Assembly: GCA_003537495.1 (NCBI GenBank)
Contig: DPSB01000354.1
Location: forward strand, 1 to 8,395
Direction: 5' to 3'
DNA: 8,395 nt
Source: Cytophagales bacterium
Lineage (GTDB): Bacteria > Bacteroidota > Bacteroidia > Cytophagales > Cyclobacteriaceae
A program made the position numbers and the translations under genes. The notes below the pieces were generated by a model. The model was not told the DNA's origin. It saw only the letters and a list, made by a program, of their open reading frames with translations, and made no database searches. How positions within the stretch are numbered: the stretch's first letter is position 1; the number at the start of each line of letters is the position of its first letter. This document shows positions 1-7,017 of this stretch, piece after piece.

Positions 1-1
1 T

Positions 2-103
2 TGGTGTTTCGATCCTAATTGGGGCCCCATGCTTATCAGCGATTGGAATTTTAATACTACACGGCAGGGAAAATACTTTAAAGAAGCATGGTTAAAAAAA
101 TGA
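2..103 (+). CDS. C-terminal end of a GH5-like glycoside hydrolase (5' end outside window)
   Basis: An open frame enters from the left edge and stops with TGA at 101-103, giving 33 residues. They begin WCFDPNWGPMLI, continue with a DWNF stretch and end in a lysine-rich tail. An aromatic-rich W-C-F-D-P-x-W-x-P-x-L-I segment followed by D-W, then an (R/E)QG-(K/R)-(Y/F)-F-K helix, is typical of the last strand and helix of the GH5 (clan GH-A) barrel in cellulases and mannanases. The catalytic residues and signal peptide are off the edge. There is no T9SS sorting domain after the barrel, so this enzyme would be sent out by another route, for example as a lipoprotein. It overlaps the next gene by 16 bases, which suggests coupling to the esterase. 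The family call rests on a short tail and is inferred from memory of GH5 C-termini. Confidence 0.65.
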   Translation, partial: WCFDPNWGPMLISDWNFNTTRQGKYFKEAWLKK

Positions 104-1158
104 TGCGTGCACTACTTCTGGCGCTGTTAGCAGCAGCATGCTCCCCGGCAGAACCACAGTTTTACACTTCAGATAATGCATTGTTTCAATACATGGGGCG
201 TATTGATTTCAGCAATAACAAAACCCCACGCTTTTGGGTAGCGGGTGCGCAAGTGCAGGCCAGGTTTAAAGGAAAAACGTGCGTGCTTAATGTAAATGAT
301 GAAATAAAATGGGGCACTACACACAACTACCTTGAAGTTTCGGTTGACGGTGCTAAGCCCCAACGCATCAAACTAAAAGAGAAAGAAAATAAAATTGACT
401 TAAGCGCTGGCTTAACAGATGGTGAACACACCGTAACTATTATTAAAGCTACAGAGGCCCTGCAAGGTTATATTGAGTTTGTTGGCTTAACCTGCGATAA
501 GCTTCTAACCCCAACAGCGTTGCCCAAACGTAAAATCGAATTTGTTGGCGACTCCATTACCAGTGGTATGGGTAGTGAACTCACTCCCATTCCATGCGAT
601 AGTGCCGAATGGTACGATCAGCATACTGTGTATTATGGCTATGCCGCAACTACGGCTAGAACACTTCAGGCGCAATACCACCTTACTTCCGAATCAGGGA
701 TTGGGTTGATACACAACTGTTGTGATAAACCTTATGTTATGCCTCAGGTTTATGATAAACTGAATATAACCGATGATTCACTCACCTGGAATTTTAATCG
801 GTATCAACCCGATGTGGTAAGTATTTGCCTGGGGCAGAACGATGGCATTCAAGACTCAACACAATTCGTAAGTGCGTATATATCTTTTATAAAAACCTTG
901 CGCGGCCATTACCCAAATGCTCAGTTTGTTTGCTTCAGCAGCCCAATGGCTAACGAGAAACTAAGAAACATGCTGAGCAACTACTTGCGGGCTGTGGTGC
1001 AATACCAGCACGCACAAGGTGAAACAAGAGTTGATTATTATGTTTTTAACCGTGGGTTTAACAAAGGCTGTGGCGGCCATCCCGATAAAGAAGATCAACA
1101 ACAGATAGCGCAGGAGGTAACAAATTTTATCCGAACGAAAATGAGTTGGAATGATTAA
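88..1158 (+). CDS. CE2-like SGNH/GDSL carbohydrate acetylesterase, lipoprotein
   Basis: Probably removes O-acetyl groups from plant cell-wall polysaccharide (xylan, mannan or glucomannan) so that the neighbouring GH5 enzymes can reach the backbone. The 356-residue protein starts with a lipoprotein signal: basic start, leucine-rich core and lipobox LAAAC with Cys18. Residues about 25-140 form a beta-rich N-terminal domain, and the SGNH hydrolase follows. The nucleophile is Ser156 in GDS (154-156), the Asn block is LGQND (248-252), and the catalytic His331 lies in GCGGHPD. A jelly-roll domain before an SGNH domain, a GIG-x-x-x-N segment near residue 205, an MPxVY segment and GCxxHP near the end are CE2 features. 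The usual SGNH Asp three residues before His is Cys328. Met5 (100) and Met6 (103) are alternative starts; 100 would give a classic ATGA overlap with the upstream stop, but the start at 88 gives a complete signal peptide. The stop overlaps the next GH5 gene by 8 bases. Confidence 0.82.
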   Translation: MVKKMMRALLLALLAAACSPAEPQFYTSDNALFQYMGRIDFSNNKTPRFWVAGAQVQARFKGKTCVLNVNDEIKWGTTHNYLEVSVDGAKPQRIKLKEKENKIDLSAGLTDGEHTVTIIKATEALQGYIEFVGLTCDKLLTPTALPKRKIEFVGDSITSGMGSELTPIPCDSAEWYDQHTVYYGYAATTARTLQAQYHLTSESGIGLIHNCCDKPYVMPQVYDKLNITDDSLTWNFNRYQPDVVSICLGQNDGIQDSTQFVSAYISFIKTLRGHYPNAQFVCFSSPMANEKLRNMLSNYLRAVVQYQHAQGETRVDYYVFNRGFNKGCGGHPDKEDQQQIAQEVTNFIRTKMSWND

Positions 1159-3103
1159 CCCGATAACAAAACATTTGCAATTTTTCGTATTCCTTTTTTT
1201 CTTGTTCCTAACAGAGACAATTGGTGCACAGAATTTTAATCGTGGAGTAAACGTATCCAATTGGTTTCAGGAAGGCAGCGCGCGTGAAGTACAATTCAGC
1301 ACCTTCACTAAAAAAGATTTTGAACAGATAAAATTTCTGGGTGCCGATGTAATCCGGTTGCCAATCAACCTGCATTACATGACTAACGGTGCTCCCGAAT
1401 ATAAACTTGATCCATTGTTTTTAAAGATGCTCGATCAGGTAGTTGACTGGGCCGAAGAATTACAGATTCATCTGATATTAGATAACCACACGTTCGATCC
1501 GGCTGTGAGCACATCGCCTGATGTAATTGATCCATTAAAAAAAACGTGGGCACAAATGGCACAGCACTATAAAAACCGATCCAACTATGTGTACTACGAA
1601 GTATTAAACGAACCGCATGGAATAGCTAGTAATGTATGGGCGCAAATTCAACAACAAGTTATAGATACCATTCGCGTACACGATAGCCAGCATTACATTG
1701 TGGTGGGCGGAGTAGATTGGAACAGTTACACCAGCCTTGCGGCTTTGCCTGTTTATACCGATGATAAATTGATTTACACCTTTCATTTTTACGATCCGTT
1801 CATCTTCACCCATCAGGGCGCCACATGGGGCACGCCTATCATGGCTTCGCTTGCAGCGGTACCTTTTCCCTATGGCACTTCACCAATGCCGGCAACACCT
1901 AACGATTTAAAAGGTACCTGGGTAGAGGGTGCTATCAATAATTATATAAACGATGGTACTATTAACCGTGTGCGTCAGCTTATTGACATAGCCGTTGCTT
2001 TTAAAACACAACGCAACGTGCCCGTGTTTTGTGGCGAGATGGGAGTTTATATCCCTAACAGCAATAACACCGATCGGCTGCGTTGGTATGAAGTAGTACG
2101 CACCTATATGGAACAAAAAGATATTCCATGGACAATGTGGGATTATAAAGGCGGCTTTGGGTTGTTCGAGAAAAACTCTGGCGAACGTTATGAGTATGAT
2201 CTGAATGTTGGCTTGCTCGAAAAATTAAATTTTAATGTACCTCCACAGCAGGAGTATGTAAAAAAGCCCGAAACAAAATCCAGAATTTTGTATGATGATT
2301 ATCTGGGTAAAGATGTTTACAATGTGAGTTACCGTAACGCAGGCTCATTCGATTTTTATTCGCCCAATGCCGCTACTGGCGATTATTGTTTGTGTTGGAA
2401 TGGCGTAGCCCAATACGATGCCATTGCATTAGATCTTCGGCCCGATCTTGATTTTAGTAAACTGAGTGAACACGACTTTGAACTTTCGTTTAAAGTGAAG
2501 TCAACAGCTACAACCGCAAAGTTTGATGTGCGGTTAATGGATACCAAAACCGGCCCTAACGACAGGCCGTGGCGCATGGGCAAAACTATAGACAACACGT
2601 TTACTTCATTTAATGGTCAGTGGCAGGAAGTTCGCATTCCTTTAAAAGCATTGGCCGAAATGGGTGCGTGGGATGGAGCCTGGTTTAATCCACAAGGACT
2701 TTTTGATTGGACCAACATAGATAAGTTGGAGATTGTTGCAGAGCACCATCCACTAACCGGTATTACATTTTGTTATGACGATATAAAAATTGAAGGCGAA
2801 GATATCGAAGAAGAAATTATTACAAGTGTAAAGCCGAGTAAGACAATAAAGATATACCCTAACCCATTTACTGAAGGAGTTACAATTGATTATAAACCCG
2901 AAACAACACAAACTGATGTTTTGATATATAATCAACTTGGCGTTTTAATCAGGCAGTTTAGTCAGTCAACCTTTGTGGGAGAAAAGGCAACATTGCATTG
3001 GGATGGTACTACTGAAAACGGATTGCGTGCAGGTGCTGGTATTTATCTGATTCGCGTAAAATCCGGAGATACAGTTCAGATTGAAAAAGTACTTGCCCGC
3101 TAA
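1151..3103 (+). CDS. Secreted GH5 endo-beta-glucanase/mannanase with accessory module and T9SS sorting domain
   Basis: A 650-residue retaining glycoside hydrolase of family 5, expected to cut internal beta-1,4 bonds in glucan, glucomannan or mannan. Residues 1-26 are a signal peptide ending in IGA before Q27. The barrel spans about 28-365: RLPI with Arg69, LDNH (110-113), acid/base Glu154 in LNEPHG, FHFYDPFIFTHQGATW near 213, nucleophile Glu296 in CGEMG, and WTMWDYKGG near the end. The NEPHG and FTHQGA segments recall Thermotoga Cel5A, a dual glucanase/mannanase, but the subfamily was not tested. Residues about 374-556 form a beta-rich module resembling galactose-binding-like carbohydrate-binding domains. 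Residues about 566-650 are a type A T9SS sorting domain: YPNP (569-572), a LIYNQLG strand, a W-DGT turn and a final GIYLIRV...KVLAR. The enzyme should therefore be exported by Sec, then released or anchored at the surface by T9SS. Start ATG overlaps the esterase stop. Confidence 0.9.
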   Translation: MINPITKHLQFFVFLFFLFLTETIGAQNFNRGVNVSNWFQEGSAREVQFSTFTKKDFEQIKFLGADVIRLPINLHYMTNGAPEYKLDPLFLKMLDQVVDWAEELQIHLILDNHTFDPAVSTSPDVIDPLKKTWAQMAQHYKNRSNYVYYEVLNEPHGIASNVWAQIQQQVIDTIRVHDSQHYIVVGGVDWNSYTSLAALPVYTDDKLIYTFHFYDPFIFTHQGATWGTPIMASLAAVPFPYGTSPMPATPNDLKGTWVEGAINNYINDGTINRVRQLIDIAVAFKTQRNVPVFCGEMGVYIPNSNNTDRLRWYEVVRTYMEQKDIPWTMWDYKGGFGLFEKNSGERYEYDLNVGLLEKLNFNVPPQQEYVKKPETKSRILYDDYLGKDVYNVSYRNAGSFDFYSPNAATGDYCLCWNGVAQYDAIALDLRPDLDFSKLSEHDFELSFKVKSTATTAKFDVRLMDTKTGPNDRPWRMGKTIDNTFTSFNGQWQEVRIPLKALAEMGAWDGAWFNPQGLFDWTNIDKLEIVAEHHPLTGITFCYDDIKIEGEDIEEEIITSVKPSKTIKIYPNPFTEGVTIDYKPETTQTDVLIYNQLGVLIRQFSQSTFVGEKATLHWDGTTENGLRAGAGIYLIRVKSGDTVQIEKVLAR

Positions 3104-3149
3104 ATCATAAACTGTTAGATAGGATTAACAATGTAGTTCTAGCAGGCAG

Positions 3150-3181
3150 TTGCTTCTATTCAGCTCTAAGTCGTATCTTTC
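3150..3181 (+). promoter_or_regulatory. Candidate Bacteroidota-type promoter before the YciI-like gene
   Basis: TTG at 3150-3152 is followed after 21 bases by TATCTTTC at 3174-3181. This matches the Bacteroidota pattern TTG (-33) and TAnnTTTG (-7) except for the last base, with an acceptable spacer. Transcription would begin at or within a few bases of the ATG at 3185, so the message would be almost leaderless. The 81-base gap (3104-3184) otherwise shows only a weak 5-bp inverted repeat (3113-3117 with 3126-3130) with no T-run. Such short AT-rich matches arise easily by chance, so this is tentative; read-through from the GH5 gene is an equally good explanation. Confidence 0.3.
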
Positions 3182-3184
3182 ACC

Positions 3185-3832
3185 ATGAAGCAACTTATTT
3201 TCCTGCTCTTTTTCGTTCCGCTGTTAAGTTCAGCTCAAACACCCGAATTGATTTTTGTATTTCTGAATAAACGTACCGATAAAGCTGAATTGCCCGAAGC
3301 CGAAGTAAAGAAAATTATGGAAGGCCATTTGGCCAACATCGAACGCCTGGCAAAAGAAGGCAAGTTGATTTCAGCTGGCCCATTTGATGGTGGCGGGGGC
3401 ATTTTTATTTTCAGATCAAAATCAATTGAGCAAGTAAAGGAATGGTTACAAACCGATCCGGGTGTGCAAGCCAACCGCTGGCGTATAGAAGTGTTGCCCT
3501 ACTTTCCACATGTAGGTGGCGCGTGTGCCGTAACAGAACCATACGAAATGACCTCCTATCATTTTATCCGCTATACAACCAACATTGCTAAGTTTAATAT
3601 ACAAGATGCGCCCCGCATTTTTAAAAAGCATGACGATTACCTGAAAGAGATAATTAAAACCGGCAATGTAATTACTGAAGCAACCTTTGGCGATGATGAA
3701 GGTGGTATTCTTATCATGAAAGGCGACCTCGATAAAGCTGTTATTGAAACCGACCCTGCCGTGCGCGAAGGGTTATTGCAGATTGAAATTCAAAAACTCT
3801 GGATTGCGAAGGGGGGATTGTGTGAGAAGTAA
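3185..3832 (+). CDS. Exported protein with two tandem YciI-like domains
   Basis: A 215-residue protein with a clear Sec signal peptide (about 1-17, hydrophobic core then SSA before Q18). Two YciI-like domains (ferredoxin-like alpha/beta fold) follow. The first covers about 21-108, with His48, AGPF (64-67), a glycine-rich turn and Asp-Pro at 91-92. The second covers about 123-206, with His149, a GDDEGG turn near 169-174 replacing the GPF motif, and Asp-Pro at 190-191. Conserved His and Asp in YciI proteins have been proposed as a catalytic pair; both copies keep them. Most YciI-like proteins are small, cytoplasmic and single-domain, so the export signal and duplication are notable, although secreted YciI-like proteins do seem to occur in Bacteroidota. 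It sits 81 bases after the GH5 gene and 196 before susC, in the same direction. Substrate and role are unknown; the locus suggests, but does not prove, a link to carbohydrate use. Confidence 0.75.
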   Translation: MKQLIFLLFFVPLLSSAQTPELIFVFLNKRTDKAELPEAEVKKIMEGHLANIERLAKEGKLISAGPFDGGGGIFIFRSKSIEQVKEWLQTDPGVQANRWRIEVLPYFPHVGGACAVTEPYEMTSYHFIRYTTNIAKFNIQDAPRIFKKHDDYLKEIIKTGNVITEATFGDDEGGILIMKGDLDKAVIETDPAVREGLLQIEIQKLWIAKGGLCEK

Positions 3833-3862
3833 GACTCTCTTAAATTCTTCATGGAAAACAAA

Positions 3863-3912
3863 GTTTAACCTGATGTGGTTGAACATAGGTCAACCAAACG
3901 TTATACTTTTTT
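3863..3912 (+). terminator. Possible weak terminator or attenuator with two competing hairpins
   Basis: TGGTTGA (3876-3882) and TCAACCA (3890-3896) form a perfect 7-bp stem with a 7-base loop. A T-run lies at 3907-3912, about 10 bases past the stem, which is too far for a classic intrinsic terminator. The left arm can instead pair with GTTTAACC (3863-3870): GGTTGAAC (3877-3884) makes an 8-bp stem with one G-U pair and a 6-base loop. The two hairpins share one strand and exclude each other. It lies about 30 bases after the YciI-like stop, where an end of transcription would be expected. No folding energy was calculated. Confidence 0.35.
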
Positions 3913-3947
3913 AAACAAATCCATTGTTGGCAACTTACCGAATTATG

Positions 3948-3959
3948 ATGACCGGTCAT
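3948..3959. promoter_or_regulatory. Perfect 12-bp palindrome upstream of susC, candidate operator
   Basis: ATGACCGGTCAT is identical to its own reverse complement and sits about 70 bases before the susC start, just upstream of an AT-rich stretch that probably holds the promoter. A short symmetric GC-centred site in otherwise AT-rich intergenic DNA fits a dimeric regulator binding site at an activator position. No regulator gene is in the window, and one copy of a 12-bp palindrome could be chance. Confidence 0.35.
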
Positions 3960-4008
3960 TGCAATCAAAATTTTATTCATATCTTCATCTTCTAATACTT
4001 TACATTTT
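3959..4008 (+). promoter_or_regulatory. Candidate susC promoter region
   Basis: This AT-rich stretch has two candidate -7 elements. TACATTTT at 4001-4008 matches TAnnTTTG except for the last base, but has no clear TTG at the right distance. TATCTTCA at 3980-3987 is a poorer match but has TTG at 3959-3961, 18 bases before it. The first would start transcription near 4012, the second near 3991. Which is used cannot be told from sequence, but a promoter for the susC/susD pair somewhere here is likely, given the 196-base gap and the change in gene content. Confidence 0.35.
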
Positions 4009-4028
4009 TATTATTAAACAATTATGCT

Positions 4029-7004
4029 ATGATGAAATTCTACCAATTGACTAAACGGTTAATGCTGGTGTTGCTTTTGGCAACCGGATTAACCGCTTAT
4101 GGCCAATCCTATCAGGTGAGTGGCGTGGTTAAAGACGCGCGCTCAGGCGAAGGGATTGTAGGTGTAAATGTTTCTGTTAAAGGAACCTCGCAAGGAACGA
4201 TTACCGATGTGAATGGAAATTTTTCAGTTGAAGCGACTGGCAATGCTGTACTGATTTTTTCATTTATCGGGTATCAGACTAAAGAAGTGAATGTAACCTC
4301 CTCCAAAACTTCTATCAACGTAAGTTTAGAAGAAGATGTAACCAGCCTGGAGGAAGTTGTAGTTTCAGGTTTGGCATCAAGTGTAAAGCGCTCTAATCTG
4401 GCTAATGCTGTCGGCTCAGTTTCTGCCAAAGATCTTTTGGGAACCACACAAATCCAGACTACTGATGCTGCCATGTATGGTAAGGTACCAGGGGCCAATA
4501 TCAGACAAAACGGAGGTGCGCCCGGTGGTGGTATGAGTATTCTACTGCGAGGCTTTACTACATTGGGAGGTTCATCGCAACCACTCATTATTCTGGATGG
4601 TGTTTATATAGATAACTCATTTCAGAGAACGGGTCGTGCAACAGTCAGTGGTGCGGGGGCATCAACTCAGGACGATGGTTCGAATCGTTTGGCGGATATA
4701 AACCCAGCCGATATCGAAAACATAGAAATTCTGAAGGGGCCATCGGCAGCCGCTATCTATGGTACCCGCGCGAATGCTGGTGTTATTATCATCACAACAA
4801 AAAAAGGTAAGGCAGGTAAAACGGTTGTTTCTTTTAATCAGGATTTAGGCGTGGGCAGACCACTGCGACTTTTAGGAGTTGATAACTGGAACGAAGATAA
4901 GATCAATTTCTTTTTTACCACTCCAGCAAGACGAACTCTGGAGTTGCAACGCTTCAATGATGCAAACGGAAACTTTATTGATTATGAAGATTATTTCTAT
5001 GGCAACACAGCAATACTTTCTAATACCAGACTCTCAATAAGTGGAGGCGATGACAAAACCAAGTTTTACATTAATGGTGGAATTACGGATGAAAGTGGAG
5101 TAGTAAAAAACACTGGTTTCAAACGCTACTCCATCCGGTCGAATATTGAACATAAACTAACCAAAGACATTACGTTTGGTTTTAATTCAAATGTGCTAAG
5201 AACAATTACTGATAGGGGCTTTACAGGAAATCAAAACAATACCGGAGCCAGCATTGGATACCCGATGTCGTATGTCCCCAATTATTTCAACCTATTTCCA
5301 AACGAACTTGGTGTTTATCCAGATAACCCATATACCATTGCTGAAAATCCTGTTGCGGTTACAGATAAGGGTATTAATAACTCGTTGGTTAATCGGTTTA
5401 TTCAGGCATTCTCAATTGATGCAAACCTGCTTAAAACAGACAACTCCATTCTTAAATTTAAACTTAATGGTGGGTTGGACTTTGTACAAAACTCAACCAT
5501 GATTTACCTGCCGGAAGATCTCCAGTATCAACGGGCACAGGCAAACCCTGGTGATATATTAATTGGTAAGCAGGAATCCTTTAACACCAATTTTCAGGCA
5601 GCTTTAGTTTATGACTACAACCTAAGTGCTGTTAATATGACTACTCAGGTAGGCATGGTTCGTCTGGATTTTGCCACTGATGTTTTGTTTAACAGAGGCC
5701 GTGGTTTAAGTCCAGGGCAGAAATCCATTAAACAAGCAAATGTTCAGGAAGTTGAAACAGACTTCTCTAGCAGACAACAGGATGCCGGAGCTTTTATTCA
5801 GCAGGATTTGAACTATCAAGATCAAATCATTGGCACATTAGGTATGCGTTGGGATAAGTCCACAACCAATGGTGACAAAGATAAGTTTTATGGTTTCCCT
5901 CGTGCTTCTGTTGCGGTTAATCTAACCAACTTTGAATTTTGGGGTGTTAAGTCAGTATCGCAATTAAAGCCAAGATTTGCCTATGGGCAAACTGCGGGCG
6001 CTGTTGGGTTTGGCACAACCTTCACCCCACTTGGGGGCGTTAACATTGGTGGTTTGTTGGGATCAACTGTATCAACCACAATTGGTAATCTTCTGATTTC
6101 ACCAGAGCGCGCTGAAGAGTTAGAGTTTGGTCTTGATCTTGGATTATTTAATAACAGAATTTCTTTCGAAGGAACGTATTATATAAAAAGGTCAAAAGAT
6201 AATATCCAGAATCTAAACCTTGCGCCAGGAACCGGAGTAACATCAAGCCCAAGCAATGAGGCCGAGTTAGAAAACAAAGGCTTTGAACTTTCATTAGGCG
6301 GTACAGTTTTAGAGAAAGACAAAATCAAATGGTTCTCTCGTGTAATGTGGTGGAAAAACGAAACCATGGTTACGCGACTTGGTATTCCAAGTTATTTGAC
6401 TGGAGCATTTGGTACAGGTCTTGGTACATTCCTGATCAGAGAAGGCGTGGCACCGACAACTATTGTTGGAACACCAACCACCACCAGCGCAAGCGAGTTT
6501 ACGGTGTGGGGCGATTCGCAACCTGATTTTACTATGTCGTGGTTTAACAGCATTACCTTCCTCAAAAATTTCGATCTGAATTTTATGTGGGAGTGGCGTA
6601 AAGGTGGTGATAACATTAACCTGCAAAGCTTCCTTGCGGATAGTGGTGGTACAACAAAGGGTTGGTTTGACGATGATGACGGTGATGGAATTCCAAATGG
6701 AAGACAAAGACCTCCAGCACCATTTAACAATGCCGGCCGTTGGGTACAAGATGCGTCATTCATAAAACTTCGGGAAGTGGGCTTGTACTACAATGTACCC
6801 AAATCAAATACGGATAAGTGGTTTGGTAATGCCATTAGCCGTGCTCGTGTGGGAATTTCAGGCAACAATCTCTTTTTGTCTACTAAATACGAAGGATATG
6901 ATCCTGAAACATCTACGTTCGGAGCTTCTTTTGCCAACAACGTAGATATTGCGCCATATCCAACTATGCGCAGACTATTCTTCCACCTTCAAATAGATTT
7001 TTAA
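4029..7004 (+). CDS. SusC/RagA-family TonB-dependent outer-membrane transporter
   Basis: Imports oligosaccharides, probably those released by the GH5 enzymes, across the outer membrane with TonB energy, working with the SusD lipoprotein encoded next. The 991 residues are typical of SusC. Residues 1-26 form a signal peptide. About 28-103 is the carboxypeptidase-regulatory-like domain (VSGVV at 30-34, DVNGNF at 60-65, FIGY at 79-82). EEVVV at 108-112 is a likely TonB box. The plug follows at about 118-262, with GGAPGGG near 162-168, LIILDGVYID near 187 and the EILKGPSAAAIYG...GVIIITTKKGK block near 233-260. The beta-barrel fills the rest, including WVQDASFIKLREV (905-917) and a final F991. There is no STN domain before the regulatory-like domain, so sigma/anti-sigma signalling through this protein is not expected. 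Starts at 4029 and 4032 are both possible. No Shine-Dalgarno sequence is visible, usual for this phylum. susD follows after 13 bases. Confidence 0.95.
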   Translation: MMKFYQLTKRLMLVLLLATGLTAYGQSYQVSGVVKDARSGEGIVGVNVSVKGTSQGTITDVNGNFSVEATGNAVLIFSFIGYQTKEVNVTSSKTSINVSLEEDVTSLEEVVVSGLASSVKRSNLANAVGSVSAKDLLGTTQIQTTDAAMYGKVPGANIRQNGGAPGGGMSILLRGFTTLGGSSQPLIILDGVYIDNSFQRTGRATVSGAGASTQDDGSNRLADINPADIENIEILKGPSAAAIYGTRANAGVIIITTKKGKAGKTVVSFNQDLGVGRPLRLLGVDNWNEDKINFFFTTPARRTLELQRFNDANGNFIDYEDYFYGNTAILSNTRLSISGGDDKTKFYINGGITDESGVVKNTGFKRYSIRSNIEHKLTKDITFGFNSNVLRTITDRGFTGNQNNTGASIGYPMSYVPNYFNLFPNELGVYPDNPYTIAENPVAVTDKGINNSLVNRFIQAFSIDANLLKTDNSILKFKLNGGLDFVQNSTMIYLPEDLQYQRAQANPGDILIGKQESFNTNFQAALVYDYNLSAVNMTTQVGMVRLDFATDVLFNRGRGLSPGQKSIKQANVQEVETDFSSRQQDAGAFIQQDLNYQDQIIGTLGMRWDKSTTNGDKDKFYGFPRASVAVNLTNFEFWGVKSVSQLKPRFAYGQTAGAVGFGTTFTPLGGVNIGGLLGSTVSTTIGNLLISPERAEELEFGLDLGLFNNRISFEGTYYIKRSKDNIQNLNLAPGTGVTSSPSNEAELENKGFELSLGGTVLEKDKIKWFSRVMWWKNETMVTRLGIPSYLTGAFGTGLGTFLIREGVAPTTIVGTPTTTSASEFTVWGDSQPDFTMSWFNSITFLKNFDLNFMWEWRKGGDNINLQSFLADSGGTTKGWFDDDDGDGIPNGRQRPPAPFNNAGRWVQDASFIKLREVGLYYNVPKSNTDKWFGNAISRARVGISGNNLFLSTKYEGYDPETSTFGASFANNVDIAPYPTMRRLFFHLQIDF

Positions 7005-7017
7005 ACGAAATACATCT

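Noticed and set aside
961..1260. Minus-strand open frame spanning the esterase/GH5 junction
   Set aside because: It covers the ends of two well-supported overlapping genes on the other strand, including the signal peptide of the GH5 enzyme, whose complement gives a spurious frame.
3113..3130. Short inverted repeat TGTTA/TAACA after the GH5 gene as a terminator
   Set aside because: The stem is only 5 AT-rich base pairs with an 8-base loop and no following T-run, so it is too weak to call.
3185..3832. Possible frameshift or fusion origin for the double YciI-like gene
   Set aside because: The frame is continuous with a single signal peptide and both halves keep family features, so an intact tandem duplication is the simpler reading.
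4274..4588. Minus-strand open frame of 104 codons opposite the SusC N-terminus
   Set aside because: It is antisense to the conserved regulatory-like and plug domains, and its composition simply mirrors them.
6309..6763. Two long minus-strand open frames opposite susC (146 and 123 codons)
   Set aside because: They lie wholly antisense to a confidently identified SusC coding region, overlap each other in different frames, and show no signal peptide or recognisable motif. They are frame shadows.
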